Shown: positions 1-9,164, numbered from the stretch's first letter. The stretch is 64,000 nucleotides of DNA from Actinokineospora globicatena (GCF_024171945.1 NZ_JAMTCR010000003.1:186001-250000); one strand, 5' to 3'. Numbers and translations are program-made. Notes: generated by a model not told the origin, from the sequence alone.

Positions 1-629
1 ACGCGCTCCTCGCGGCGGAGCAACCCCGGCCCGACTGCGTGGCCGGGCACAGCCTGGGGGAGTACAACGCGCTGGTCGCCGCCGGTGTGCTCACGCTGGC
101 CGACGGACTGGCGCTGGTGGCCAGGCGCGCCGAGCTGATGGCCGAGGTCACCGGCGGCGGCATGTCCGCCGTGCAGGGCGTGCCCGCCGCGTTCGTCCGC
201 CGCGCCCTCGTCGAGACCGGACTGCCGAACGTCTTCCTGGCGAACCTCAACGCCGACACCCAGACCACGATCGCCGGTGACCGCGCGGAGCTGGCCGTGG
301 CGGGCAAGGCGATCGCCGCGCTGCCCGGCGCGCGGGTCATCCCGCTGAACGTGAGCGGCCCGTTCCACACCCCGCTGATGGCCCCCGCCGCGGCCCGGTT
401 GCGCGAGGTGCTCGCCGAGCAGACCTTCGCGCCCGCCGCGGTCCCGGTGGTCTCCAGCGTCACCGGCGAGCTGTTCGACCCCGCCGACGGCGCCGACCTG
501 CTGGCCCGCCAGCTGGCCGAGCCGGTCGAGTGGGTGCGCGTGGTGCACACCCTGCGCGCGCTGGGTGTCACCGAGTTCGACGAGGTCAACGGCCGGACGG
601 TGACCGCCTTGGTCACCCGGATCCACTGA
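1..629 (+). CDS. Discrete malonyl-CoA:ACP acyltransferase (trans-AT), 5' end outside window
   Basis: The frame is open to the left edge, so the N-terminus lies outside the window. The visible part has the acyltransferase nucleophile elbow GHSLGEYNAL (Ser codon at 51-53) and, about 100 residues later, GPFHTPLM carrying the second catalytic residue, His. The exact GHSLGEYNAL form is typical of the free-standing malonyl transferases that serve AT-less polyketide synthases. It stops 10 bp before the next gene, a KS-KR-ACP protein with no AT domain, so it most likely loads malonyl units onto that synthase's carrier. A housekeeping FabD cannot be excluded on the visible part alone, but the operon position makes the trans-AT role more likely. 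Confidence 0.85.
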   Translation, partial: ALLAAEQPRPDCVAGHSLGEYNALVAAGVLTLADGLALVARRAELMAEVTGGGMSAVQGVPAAFVRRALVETGLPNVFLANLNADTQTTIAGDRAELAVAGKAIAALPGARVIPLNVSGPFHTPLMAPAAARLREVLAEQTFAPAAVPVVSSVTGELFDPADGADLLARQLAEPVEWVRVVHTLRALGVTEFDEVNGRTVTALVTRIH

Positions 630-639
630 GCGGGGAGTC

Positions 640-3600
640 ATGGGGCACGACAAGGACATCGCGGTCGTCGGCTTATCGGTCGACCTGCCCGGCGCGTCCG
701 GGCTCGACGAGCTGTGGCGGCTGGTCAGCACCGGGTCGGGCACCGCGCGGCCGTTCCCGGCCGACCGGGCGGCCAAGCTCGCCGAGTACATCGCCTACCT
801 GCGCGCGACCAGCATCGACCCGGTCCCCGAGCCGGGTGTCGACTACCACAACGGCTACTTCCTCGACACCGTCGACCACTTCGACCACACCGCGTTCGGC
901 ATGAACCCCCGGCAGGCGACGCTGACCGACCCGCACCACCGGATGGTGCTGCGCGCGATGTACCTGGCCTTCGAGGACGCGGGCTACTCGCTGGAGAGGT
1001 TGCGCGGCAGCCGGACCGGGGTGTTCGTCGGCTTCGCGGTCAACCCGGGCTCGACCTACCTGGACTACATCAGCCGGGTCGACCCGTCGGTGGGCCAGCA
1101 GGCGATCACCGGCAACATCCCGGCGATGCTGGCCAACCGGCTCTCGCACCTGCTCGACCTGCGCGGGCCCAGCATGGTGGTGGACACCGCGTGCTCGGCG
1201 ACGCTGGTCGCGGTGCACCAGGCCAAGAACGCGCTGCTGCTGGGCGACTGCGACCTGGCGGTGGTCGGCGGCGCGCGGATCGTGTTCGCGCCGGTCAAGC
1301 ACCAGCACTCGAACATCGGCATCGAGTCCTCCGACGGCGTCACCCGCACCTTCGACGAGGCGGCGGACGGCACCGGGTTCGGCGAGGGCTCCGGTGCGGT
1401 GGTGCTCAAGCGGCTCGACCGGGCGCTGGCCGACGGCGACCAGGTGTACGCGGTGCTCAAGGGCAGCGCGGTCAACCACGACGGCAACACCGAGGGGATC
1501 ACCAACCCCGACAGCGACTCCCAGGCCGACCTGCTGCTCAGCGCCTGGCGCGACGCCGACGTCGACCCGCGCACCATCGGCTACTTCGAGGCGCACGGCA
1601 CCGCGACCCGGGTCGGCGACCCGATCGAGCACGAGGGCATCAAGCGCGCGTTCGCCCGGCACACCACCGACCGCCAGTTCTGCGCCGTCGGCACGGTGAA
1701 GGCCAACGTCGGCCACCTGTTCGAGGGCTCCGGCGTGGTCGGCCTGATCAAGGCGATCGCGGTGCTGCGCCACGGGGTCATCCCGCCGCAGGCCAACTAC
1801 CGGACGCCGAACCCGAAGCTGGACTTCACCTCCGGCCCGCTGTACCTGCCCACCGAGGCGCGGCCGTGGCAGCCGGACGGGCCGCGCCGCGCGGGTGTGA
1901 GCGCGTTCGGCCTCGGCGGCACCAACGCGCACGCGGTGCTGGAGGAGCACGTCGCGGTCGACGAGCGGCCCGCGTCCACCGGTCCGCAGCTGTTCGTGCT
2001 CAGCGCGGCGACGATCAAGTCGCTGATCTGGACCGTGGAGCGGCACATCGCGTTCATCGACGCGGGCGGGCTGGACGACCTGGACATCGCCGACGTCTGC
2101 CACACGACTCGGGTCTCCCGCGGCGGGCACCGGCACCGGATCGCGGTCGTCGTCACCGATGCCGCTGACCTGCGCCGTCAACTGACGGGCCTGTTGGTCG
2201 AGCAGCGCGACCCGCTCCCGCAGGGGTCGTTGGGGGCGGCCGCGGCAGCCTTCCTGCGCGATGGCGAGGTCGACCTGGAGCCGACTGATCGACAGCCGCG
2301 GATCGTCCGGCTGCCTGGCTACGTGTTCGACGAGACGCTGGCGTGGGTGCAGTTCCCGGACACGTGGCGCGAGACGATGAACCTGACCACGCACGACGAG
2401 CGGCACCCGGTGACCCACGACGTGGAGCTCCGAGAGGTTCCATTGTCCGCCGTGTCAACGGGTCCTGCTCGGGTGCTGGCGATCGTGGACCCGGACACCG
2501 ACGCCGAGGAGGCCCTGACCGCCGCCGGACTCGGTGACGTGCGGTTCATCCGGATCGGCGAACCCGTCGAACCCGGTGGCACCCCTTTCCAGCCCACCGA
2601 CCCGGCCGCCTGCGCCGAGGTGGCGCGACTCGTCGACGACAGCATCACCCACGTGGTGCACGCGACCGCCTTCGAGGACAAGGCCGTGCTGGACGTGTCC
2701 GATGTGGACGAACGGGTGGCGAAGAACCTCGACGGCCTGTTCCAGCTGACCAAGTCGCTCATGGCGGCCGGGGTGAAGACCCGATTGGTGGTGCTCACCA
2801 GGACGGCGGTGTGCGCGGTGCCGGGGGAGCAGGTGGTGCCGGAGAACGCGGCACTGGTCGGGTTCGGCAAGGTCGTCGAGCGCGAGTACCCGTACATCAA
2901 GGTCAGCCACGTCGACGTGGACCCGGCGGTGTCCCCGGAGGCGCTGCGCGCCGAGGTGCTGTCCGAGGATCGTGGACTTTCGGTTCTGCGCGGGGACAAG
3001 CGGCTGCGCGAGGTGTTCGTCGAAGTGTCCGAAGTCGACACTGACGGCCCTGCTGAGCACCTGAAGTCGGGCGGAACCTACCTGATCACCGGTGGTACCG
3101 GGGCGCTCGGTCTCGCTGTCGCGGCCCGGTTCGCCACCACTCAGCCGGACATCAACCTGGTGCTGCTGAGCCGATCCGGACTGCCACCGCGCGAGCACTG
3201 GGACGACGTGACGGCGGTGCCGACCGGATCCCCGGTGGCTCGCCGCATCGCCGCCGTGCGTGAATTGGAGCAGACCGGCGCCCGGGTGCGAGTCGTCGCG
3301 GCGGACGCGGGGGACCCGGCCGCCTTCGGGACCGCCATCACCGAGATCCAGCGCGACCACGGCCGCATCGACGGCGTCGTGCACGCGGCAGGCCTACCCG
3401 GTGGCAGCACGGTGATGTTCCGCGAGCGGCCCGACTTCGACGCTGTCGTGCGGGCGAAGCTGCACGCGGCCTTCGTGCTCGACCAGCTGACCGAGGCCGA
3501 CCGGCCGGACTTCATCGCGCACTTCTCCTCCGTGGCCTCGGTTTTCCCCGCGCCCGGCCAGGCCGACTACGCCGCCGCCAACTACTACCTGGACAACCTG

Positions 3601-4224
3601 GCCCGCGCCCAGGCAGGCGGACCCTGCCACGTCATCGCCCTGGACTGGGTGGCGTGGAAGGAGATCGGCATGGCGGTCGACTTCGGCACCAACGGCGACA
3701 CCATGTTCAAGGCATTGCCCACCGAGACCGGTCTCGACGTGCTCGAGGCGGGACTGCGGTCCACCAGGTCGCGGCTGTTCGCGGGTGAGCTGAACTACCG
3801 CGGCGAGCTGATCCACCTGCTGCGGTCCTACGACGTCGCGCTCTCGGCCGACATCGAGGCCAAGGTGGAGCACGAGATGCTGGCGCTGCGGGAGCGGCTG
3901 CGCGCGGCGGCCGACAAGACCAAGGCCACCGTCGCCGCCGTCGAGGTCGAGCTGACCGGCCGCGACGACGTCACCGACGTGGAGCGGACCGTCGCGCAGT
4001 GCCTCGCGCTCGCCTTCGGGTACGACGAACTCGACGTCGAGGGCGACTTCTTCGACCTAGGCGGCGACTCCATCATGGCGGCCACCGTCGCGAGCACGAT
4101 CGCCACGGTCCACGGGGTCGCCTACGACGTGGCCGACCTGCTGGCCGACCGCACGGTGAGCGAGATCGCCTACCACATCGAGGACCTGGTCACCTTCGCC
4201 GACATGAACCCCGAGGCCGTCTGA
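640..4224 (+). CDS. AT-less polyketide synthase module, KS-KR-ACP (trans-AT type)
   Basis: 1194 residues. The ketosynthase (about 1-430) has an intact Cys-His-His triad: TACSA with Cys185, HGT with His319 and NVGH with His359. No acyltransferase domain follows. Instead there is a linker that includes a post-AT-like RIVRLPGYVF stretch, then a ketoreductase: the NADPH loop TGGTGALG is at about 817-824, and Ser, Tyr and Asn of the active site sit in FSSVAS and DYAAANYY. The acyl carrier is near the end, with GGDSIMAA and the phosphopantetheine Ser1144. No dehydratase or thioesterase is seen. It would add one C2 unit and reduce it to the beta-hydroxyl, using the free AT encoded just upstream. ATG at 640 follows GGGGAG. 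Its TGA overlaps the ATG of the MATE gene by 1 bp. Confidence 0.92.
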   Translation: MGHDKDIAVVGLSVDLPGASGLDELWRLVSTGSGTARPFPADRAAKLAEYIAYLRATSIDPVPEPGVDYHNGYFLDTVDHFDHTAFGMNPRQATLTDPHHRMVLRAMYLAFEDAGYSLERLRGSRTGVFVGFAVNPGSTYLDYISRVDPSVGQQAITGNIPAMLANRLSHLLDLRGPSMVVDTACSATLVAVHQAKNALLLGDCDLAVVGGARIVFAPVKHQHSNIGIESSDGVTRTFDEAADGTGFGEGSGAVVLKRLDRALADGDQVYAVLKGSAVNHDGNTEGITNPDSDSQADLLLSAWRDADVDPRTIGYFEAHGTATRVGDPIEHEGIKRAFARHTTDRQFCAVGTVKANVGHLFEGSGVVGLIKAIAVLRHGVIPPQANYRTPNPKLDFTSGPLYLPTEARPWQPDGPRRAGVSAFGLGGTNAHAVLEEHVAVDERPASTGPQLFVLSAATIKSLIWTVERHIAFIDAGGLDDLDIADVCHTTRVSRGGHRHRIAVVVTDAADLRRQLTGLLVEQRDPLPQGSLGAAAAAFLRDGEVDLEPTDRQPRIVRLPGYVFDETLAWVQFPDTWRETMNLTTHDERHPVTHDVELREVPLSAVSTGPARVLAIVDPDTDAEEALTAAGLGDVRFIRIGEPVEPGGTPFQPTDPAACAEVARLVDDSITHVVHATAFEDKAVLDVSDVDERVAKNLDGLFQLTKSLMAAGVKTRLVVLTRTAVCAVPGEQVVPENAALVGFGKVVEREYPYIKVSHVDVDPAVSPEALRAEVLSEDRGLSVLRGDKRLREVFVEVSEVDTDGPAEHLKSGGTYLITGGTGALGLAVAARFATTQPDINLVLLSRSGLPPREHWDDVTAVPTGSPVARRIAAVRELEQTGARVRVVAADAGDPAAFGTAITEIQRDHGRIDGVVHAAGLPGGSTVMFRERPDFDAVVRAKLHAAFVLDQLTEADRPDFIAHFSSVASVFPAPGQADYAAANYYLDNLARAQAGGPCHVIALDWVAWKEIGMAVDFGTNGDTMFKALPTETGLDVLEAGLRSTRSRLFAGELNYRGELIHLLRSYDVALSADIEAKVEHEMLALRERLRAAADKTKATVAAVEVELTGRDDVTDVERTVAQCLALAFGYDELDVEGDFFDLGGDSIMAATVASTIATVHGVAYDVADLLADRTVSEIAYHIEDLVTFADMNPEAV

Positions 4225-5573
4225 TGGGGGCCGACGCCACCGACATGACCACCGGGCCGCCGCTGCGCAAGGTGCTCGGGTTCGCGCTCCCGCTGACCGC
4301 CGCGAACCTGTTGCAGCAGGGGTACCTGCTGGTCGACGGCGTGGTCGTCGGGCACTGGACGGGCGTCGACGGACTCGCCGCGATCGGTGCGGCTGGCCCG
4401 CTGTTCTACCTGCTCAACGCGATGTTCATCGGGCTGGGCACGGCGTTCACCATCCGGCTGGCGCACCTGCGCGGCGCCGGGGACGCCGATGCCCGGCGCG
4501 GGGTGGTGCTGTCGCTGGCCCTGGTCACGGTGGTCTGGTCGGTGGGGTGCGTGCTGGTGGCGACGGCCCTGGTGGACCCGGCGCTGGCGGTGATGGGCCT
4601 GCGTGGACAACTGGCGCACGACGCGTCGGTGTTCCTCAGCACCCTGTCGCTCGGCTTCCCGGGCATCTTCGGCACAGCCGCGGTGAGCGCCTACCTGCGT
4701 GGACTCGGTGACTCGCGGACAGCGTTGTGGGTGGCGGGTTTCGGCAGCATTGCCAACGCGGCGCTGGTGTTGCTGCTGGTCGCGGTCTGGGACCTGGGGA
4801 TCGCCGGTGCCGCGCTGGCGACAGCGATCTCGTCCACCGCGGCGCTGGTCGTCGGACTGGTGGTGGCCGCGCGCAAGTACCCGGTGGCCAGGACCGGTGA
4901 GCGGCCCGCGGTGCGACGCGAGTTCGTGGACGCCGTGCGGTTGGGATTCCCGTTGGCCAGCCAGCACATCATCCTGGCGCTGGGGATCATGGTGCTGGTC
5001 TGGATCCTGCAGGCGTTCGGGCCGGTGGTGCTGGCCGCGTTCAGCATCGTGGCCCGGGTCGAGCAGGTCACCGCGATGCTGTTCCTGGACTTCTCCGGCG
5101 CGATCACCGCGTTCACCGCGCAGAACCTCGGCGCGGACGACCAGCCGAGGGCGCGGACCGGGCTGGTGCGGACGCTCGGCCTGACCGCCGTGCTGACGGT
5201 GATCGCGTCCGCCGTGGTGCTGGTGGCCCGCGGTCCGATCGCCGCGCTGTTCACCGACGACCCGGCGACGCGGGCGCTGACCGAGCGGTACCTGCTGATC
5301 ATCTACCCGTTCCTGGCGCTCTACACGCTGATGGTGGTGCTGCACGGGTACCTGAACGGGTCCCGCCGCACGACCGCGCCGCTGATCTGCACGGTGATCG
5401 CGTTCCTGCTGGTGCAGATCCCGTTCGCCTACCTGTTCCACGGCGCGTTCGGCGTCGAGGCGGTGATGTGGGCGGTGGTCGCCGGGTGGACCGCCGGGCT
5501 GACCTACTCGGTGCTGTGCCTGCGCCGCGTGCTCTTTGTCCCCCAGGTCCACAGAGAGGTCGTGCCGACGTGA
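4224..5573 (+). CDS. MATE-family efflux transporter
   Basis: 449 residues, almost entirely hydrophobic, with about twelve membrane segments in two halves. It starts with a short polar stretch followed by LGFALPLTAANLLQQG, the typical first helix of MATE antiporters. The family exports cationic or amphipathic drugs in exchange for H+ or Na+. The start codon overlaps the PKS stop (TGATG), so the two are translationally coupled. The end overlaps the next gene by 4 bp (GTGA). In this position it is most likely the exporter or self-resistance pump for the product of the trans-AT cluster; the substrate itself cannot be read from sequence. Confidence 0.88.
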   Translation: MGADATDMTTGPPLRKVLGFALPLTAANLLQQGYLLVDGVVVGHWTGVDGLAAIGAAGPLFYLLNAMFIGLGTAFTIRLAHLRGAGDADARRGVVLSLALVTVVWSVGCVLVATALVDPALAVMGLRGQLAHDASVFLSTLSLGFPGIFGTAAVSAYLRGLGDSRTALWVAGFGSIANAALVLLLVAVWDLGIAGAALATAISSTAALVVGLVVAARKYPVARTGERPAVRREFVDAVRLGFPLASQHIILALGIMVLVWILQAFGPVVLAAFSIVARVEQVTAMLFLDFSGAITAFTAQNLGADDQPRARTGLVRTLGLTAVLTVIASAVVLVARGPIAALFTDDPATRALTERYLLIIYPFLALYTLMVVLHGYLNGSRRTTAPLICTVIAFLLVQIPFAYLFHGAFGVEAVMWAVVAGWTAGLTYSVLCLRRVLFVPQVHREVVPT

Positions 5574-6928
5574 TCACCGAGAGCCAGGCCGTGGTCGAGT
5601 TCCACGGCGGCACCGCGCGCACCGGGCCGCTGTGCTGGGGCCAACAAGGCACGTGGGACAGCCTCGCCCAGTGGTACCCGGAGGTGAAGCCGTTCTTCTT
5701 CCTGACCCGCTGGCTGCCGGTGCCGCTGCTGCTGGAGCTGGGGGACGTGCTGGACGTGGTCGGCGAACTGCTCGTGCGGCACGAATCGCTGCGCACGCAC
5801 GTCTCGCAGCGGGCAGGCGGTGAGCCGACCCAGCGGGTGCTGGCCTCGGGCACGCTGCCGGTCGACGTGTACGACCGTCCCGCTGATGACCCGGTCCAGT
5901 TCGAGGACATCGTGGCGACTTGTTGGGAGCGGGGGACTGCCCGTCCTTTGGACCACTCGGTCGAGCTGCCGTTGCGGCTGTCGGTGGCGCTGCACGAAGG
6001 CATCCCGGTGGTGATCGCGTTCACGCTGTCGCACTTGGCGGCCGACTACACGGCGACTGAGGCACTGGTGCGTGAGCTGGCCGCCATGCTTGACGCCAAG
6101 ACCTCTGGCGCGCCGCTGCCTCCCGTGCGCCGCGCCGCGCAGCCGTTGGACCTGGCCCTCGCCGAGCGCTCGCCGGAGGGTCAACTCCGCAACGTCGACG
6201 CGATCCGGCACCTGCGGTCCGTTCTGGACCGGATGCCCGCTCCGATCCCGCCGCAGGCCGTCGCGGAGTCGCCCCGGTTCATCGGGGCGGACCTGGAGTC
6301 GGACCTGCTCGCGGACGCGGTCCGCCGAACCGCGCGCCGGTGCCGGACCAGCACCTCGGTGGTCCTGCTGGCCATCACCACGGCACTGGTGCGCTCGTTC
6401 TGGCCAGAACCCCGGCTGCGGCTGGACATCATGCAGAGCAACCGCACCACCCCGGACGTCGCCGCCAGCATCACGACCCTCAACCAGGTCGTCCACACCG
6501 TCGCCGACCTCACCGGTGACACCCTCGCGGACCTGCTCGACTCAGCCACCCGCACCATGGCCGTGGCCCGCGCCCACTCCCGCTACGACAACCGCACCGC
6601 CCGCGAGGTACTCCGCACCTCCGCCCAGCCCCTACCCCCTGGCGTCCAGTTCAACGACATGTGGTCGACCCTCCCCAAAGGACCCCCACCCACCGCCCTC
6701 ACCGCTACCACCCTGACCTGGCCAGCAACCTCGGACGCCGAATCCATGTCCCTCTACCTGGACGTCCGAGGCACCCCCACCCGAATCCACCTAGGCGCCA
6801 TGGCCGACACCACCATCCTCCCGCGCGCCGCCCTGGAGACCTTCCTCCACACCTTCGAACACCTGGCCATCCAATGGTCCGAAGCCGACGTCCTGCTGGA
6901 TCGCTCTGGGTTACCTGGGCAGGGATGA
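5570..6928 (+). CDS. Stand-alone NRPS-type condensation protein with altered HHxxxDG motif
   Basis: 452 residues, the size of one condensation domain with no A or carrier domain attached. RHESLRTH near residues 66-73 is the usual C-domain motif. The active-site motif reads SHLAADY instead of HHxxxDG: the second His (the catalytic one) and the Asp are kept, the first His is Ser and the Gly is Tyr. Such proteins form or release an amide or ester bond between a carrier-bound acyl chain and an amine or alcohol. GTG at 5570 overlaps the MATE stop by 4 bp, so it is the last gene of this operon. It may catalyse chain release or final coupling in the trans-AT pathway, or it may be inactive. Confidence 0.75.
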   Translation: MITESQAVVEFHGGTARTGPLCWGQQGTWDSLAQWYPEVKPFFFLTRWLPVPLLLELGDVLDVVGELLVRHESLRTHVSQRAGGEPTQRVLASGTLPVDVYDRPADDPVQFEDIVATCWERGTARPLDHSVELPLRLSVALHEGIPVVIAFTLSHLAADYTATEALVRELAAMLDAKTSGAPLPPVRRAAQPLDLALAERSPEGQLRNVDAIRHLRSVLDRMPAPIPPQAVAESPRFIGADLESDLLADAVRRTARRCRTSTSVVLLAITTALVRSFWPEPRLRLDIMQSNRTTPDVAASITTLNQVVHTVADLTGDTLADLLDSATRTMAVARAHSRYDNRTAREVLRTSAQPLPPGVQFNDMWSTLPKGPPPTALTATTLTWPATSDAESMSLYLDVRGTPTRIHLGAMADTTILPRAALETFLHTFEHLAIQWSEADVLLDRSGLPGQG

Positions 6929-6985
6929 CCTCGTACTATCGGCGATCAGCGCCGTGTCCGGGGCGAACCCCGATGTCACGGGGTG

Positions 6986-7384
6986 TCAGCGGGTGGCTGG
7001 GTCGATGTGGACCGCTGAGGCGAAGGTGTTGTTGGTGGTGTTCGCCTCGGTGCCCGCTACGGAGAGGGCGGTGATGGACTCGGTGCTGCCGGTGACGTGC
7101 CTGCCGACCTGGACCGTGACGGTGACCGGGGGGTAGGACTGGCCGGGGGCGACGGTGCGGCTGGACAGGCAGACGACGCGGTGGCCGGAGATCGCGCAGC
7201 TCCAGCCGTCGCCGTCCGCGGCGGTCGGGGTGAGGCCCATCGGCAGGGTGTGGGTGAGGGTGACCAGTTTGTCGGACTGCGCGTGGGCCAGGTCGGCGCT
7301 GACGGACAGGGTGTAGGTCCCGGTTCCCCCAGCCACCCACGGCCCATCGTTGTCCGCGCTCACCGTCAGGTCGGCCAGTGCCAT
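6986..7384 (-). CDS. Single DUF11-type (surface repeat) domain protein
   Basis: 132 residues. The protein is one beta-sandwich repeat of the DUF11 kind: TGTYTLSVSAD near the start, a THTLPMGL strand, a Cys pair (SCAIS and VVCLSS), then GSTESITALSVAGTEANTTNN at the end. These repeats are normally found in tandem in large exported surface proteins of Gram-positive bacteria. Here there is only one, and no signal peptide or anchor is visible, which is odd. It may be a remnant of a larger surface protein or a small protein exported by another route. It is convergent with the condensation gene and lies 57 bp from it. Confidence 0.6.
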   Translation of the reverse strand: MALADLTVSADNDGPWVAGGTGTYTLSVSADLAHAQSDKLVTLTHTLPMGLTPTAADGDGWSCAISGHRVVCLSSRTVAPGQSYPPVTVTVQVGRHVTGSTESITALSVAGTEANTTNNTFASAVHIDPATR

Positions 7385-7542
7385 CTCGCTACCCCTTCAC
7401 CCGCGGGCGCGACACCGCGCCCACCCGTCCACCAATGATCACCGATCCCGCCCAGCACCCCGGGATCGGGTCACCCCCTGGGACGTCCCACGTGGCCCGC
7501 ACGTTGCCCCGCGCCCCACCTGAACCCGGCAACCCCAGGTCG

Positions 7543-7572
7543 ACCCTGCCAGCCGTGCGAACCCTGCCAGCC
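7543..7572. repeat. Two copies of ACCCTGCCAGCC, 18 bp period
   Basis: The 12-mer ACCCTGCCAGCC occurs at 7543-7554 and 7561-7572. It lies in the 278 bp non-coding stretch 7385-7662, which also carries several looser CCCAGCG copies. No gene was found there. The repeat is degenerate and no function is proposed. Confidence 0.4.
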
Positions 7573-7662
7573 CAGCGAACCCAGCGGCCTTAGCTGCCCC
7601 GGCGGCTTCAGTCATACCCGGCAGCGTCAGCCCTACCCAGCGGCCCCAGTGAACCCCGCGGC

Positions 7663-7965
7663 TCAGTCGAACGTGGCGACGATCTCCCCGGTGCTGCGGG
7701 TCACGGTGAACGCGTCGGGCGGGAACAGGTCGGCTACCTCGGCGCGCAGGGCGATCGCGGGTCCCGACTCGTATGCGGCCAGGGCGGCGCGGTCGGGGAA
7801 CGCGTACCGCATCTCCAGGGCCCCGTCCGCCAGCGACACCACCTCGGCCGACCGCGCCCCCGCCGCGACGACCGCGGCAGCGTGGCCGTCGGTGATCCAC
7901 CGCAGGTAGTTGTCGCGCACGGTTTCGTCGGTGAACTGGACCCGGACGGCGTAGATGACGGTCAT
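7663..7965 (-). CDS. DUF4286-family small protein
   Basis: 100 residues. It begins with VIYAVRVQF and has the alternating strand and helix pattern of a small ferredoxin-like fold, with WITDGHAAAVVAAGA and LEMRYAFPDRAALAAYE in the usual order for this family. Biochemical function is unknown; related dimeric alpha-beta barrel proteins bind or process small aromatic molecules. It is a single gene, facing away from the DinB-like gene to its right. Confidence 0.65.
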   Translation of the reverse strand: MTVIYAVRVQFTDETVRDNYLRWITDGHAAAVVAAGARSAEVVSLADGALEMRYAFPDRAALAAYESGPAIALRAEVADLFPPDAFTVTRSTGEIVATFD

Positions 7966-8157
7966 GCCGCCTTTCTACCGGATGGACAGCGGTAGAGTGA
8001 GGTCTCTGCGGTCACTGGATCTGCCCGGTGACTCGCCCGACTGCGGTGTCTCTGCCCGCGTCCATATGCACACCCCCAAGCACCACGCGGCTTTCCGAAC
8101 GGAGTCAACGCCATTAACAGGATCACCAACGGCACCGAGCGGGCCATCATCGAGGAC

Positions 8158-8586
8158 ATGCTCGACCGCAACCGGGCCGCCCTCATCGACACCGCGCGGG
8201 GCCTCTCCGAGGTCGACGCCCGCCGCAGGCTCGTCCCGTCGCTGACGACACCCATCTCCCTGCTCAAGCACGCCGCGGCCGCCGAGCGGATCTGGTTCCA
8301 GCGGTTCTGGGCGGACCTGGACGAGGCCGACTGCGACGGCTACTCGCGCCGCGACGAGGGCACCTTCACCGTCACCGACGACGAGTCCCTGGCCGACGTG
8401 ATCGCCGAGTTCGAACGCGCGAGCCAGCGGTCCCGCGAGATCGCCGCCCGGTTCGCCCTCGACGACACCAAGGTCAACCCCCGGGAAGGCGAGGTCAGCA
8501 TGCGGTGGACCCTGCTCGCCATGATCGAGGAATTCGCCCGCCACGCGGGCCACGGCGACATCCTGCGCGAGCAGATCGACCCGTGA
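8158..8586 (+). CDS. DinB / DUF664-family protein
   Basis: 142 residues from the first ATG. The DinB-like four-helix bundle is recognisable from SEVDARRRLVPS, LLKHAAAAERIWFQRF and the C-terminal EEFARHAGHGDILREQI. The three metal-site positions seen in this superfamily appear as LKHAAAAE plus the two His of ARHAGH. Many such proteins are bacillithiol or mycothiol-dependent transferases. The reading frame stays open and family-like for about 15 residues upstream of this ATG. An ATT at 8113, eight bases after a GGAG (8101-8104), would fit as a rare start giving 157 residues; no ATG, GTG or TTG is available there. It is convergent with the next gene, with one base between them. Confidence 0.72.
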   Translation: MLDRNRAALIDTARGLSEVDARRRLVPSLTTPISLLKHAAAAERIWFQRFWADLDEADCDGYSRRDEGTFTVTDDESLADVIAEFERASQRSREIAARFALDDTKVNPREGEVSMRWTLLAMIEEFARHAGHGDILREQIDP

Positions 8587-8587
8587 G

Positions 8588-9010
8588 TCAGTACGCGAAC
8601 CGGTTCACGGTCTCCGGGTGGATCACCAACCGGACCTGCTCCTCGGCCAGGATCCCCGCCAGGTCAGCGGCCCGAGTCGGGTCGTCGAGGTCCCAGTACC
8701 GAGCCGCCAGCCGCGCCGCCAACTCATGCGCCCCGTCCACCTCCACGGAGACGGTCCCCGCGACCGACACCCACCGCTCACGTTCCCCCACCGGCGCCAC
8801 GACCACGATCGACGCCCGAGGATCACGCCGCAACCGCCGCACCTTGACCGTCCCCGGCCCGGTGAACAGCTGAACCGTCCCCTCCTCGGTCGCCTCGAAC
8901 CACACCGGCCGAGGCTGCGCGGGCACCGGCCCGGCCGCCACCGACAACAACCCGTGCAGCGGCCGCCCGAGGAACTCCAGATCCGCACTGGTCAACGAAC
9001 TGCCACTCAT
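8588..9010 (-). CDS. Pyridoxamine 5'-phosphate oxidase-like (PPOX) flavin/F420-binding protein
   Basis: 140 residues from ATG at 9010; an upstream start at 9040 would add ten residues. A split-barrel fold is indicated by GLLSVAAGPVPAQPRPVWFEATEEG, then LFTGPGTVKVRRLRRDPRASIVVV and WVSVAGTVSVE. These are the strand and cofactor-contact pattern of actinobacterial PPOX proteins, which bind FMN or coenzyme F420 and reduce or oxidise small molecules. Substrate is unknown. It is convergent with the DinB-like gene. Confidence 0.72.
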   Translation of the reverse strand: MSGSSLTSADLEFLGRPLHGLLSVAAGPVPAQPRPVWFEATEEGTVQLFTGPGTVKVRRLRRDPRASIVVVAPVGERERWVSVAGTVSVEVDGAHELAARLAARYWDLDDPTRAADLAGILAEEQVRLVIHPETVNRFAY

Positions 9011-9164
9011 CACAGCCCTTCCGACGGGGTCCCAGGTCACCCCCAGTCAACAGGAGTCCGGACCACCCGTGTGATCGACCACCGCTTGCGAGAAGGACGC
9101 TCGGCTGGGGGAAATGGGGCGCACGATGACCACGGGGAGCGTTCGACGCGGTAGAAGGCGTCGG

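Noticed and set aside
673..2418. Long open frame on the minus strand opposite the PKS
   Set aside because: Its translation is Arg/Gly/Val-rich with no family motif, and it is exactly antisense to a clear KS domain; GC-rich DNA gives such shadows.
7439..7900. Possible Ala/Gly-rich protein on the minus strand over the repeat region
   Set aside because: The frame is a translation of degenerate repeats and of the antisense of the DUF4286 gene.
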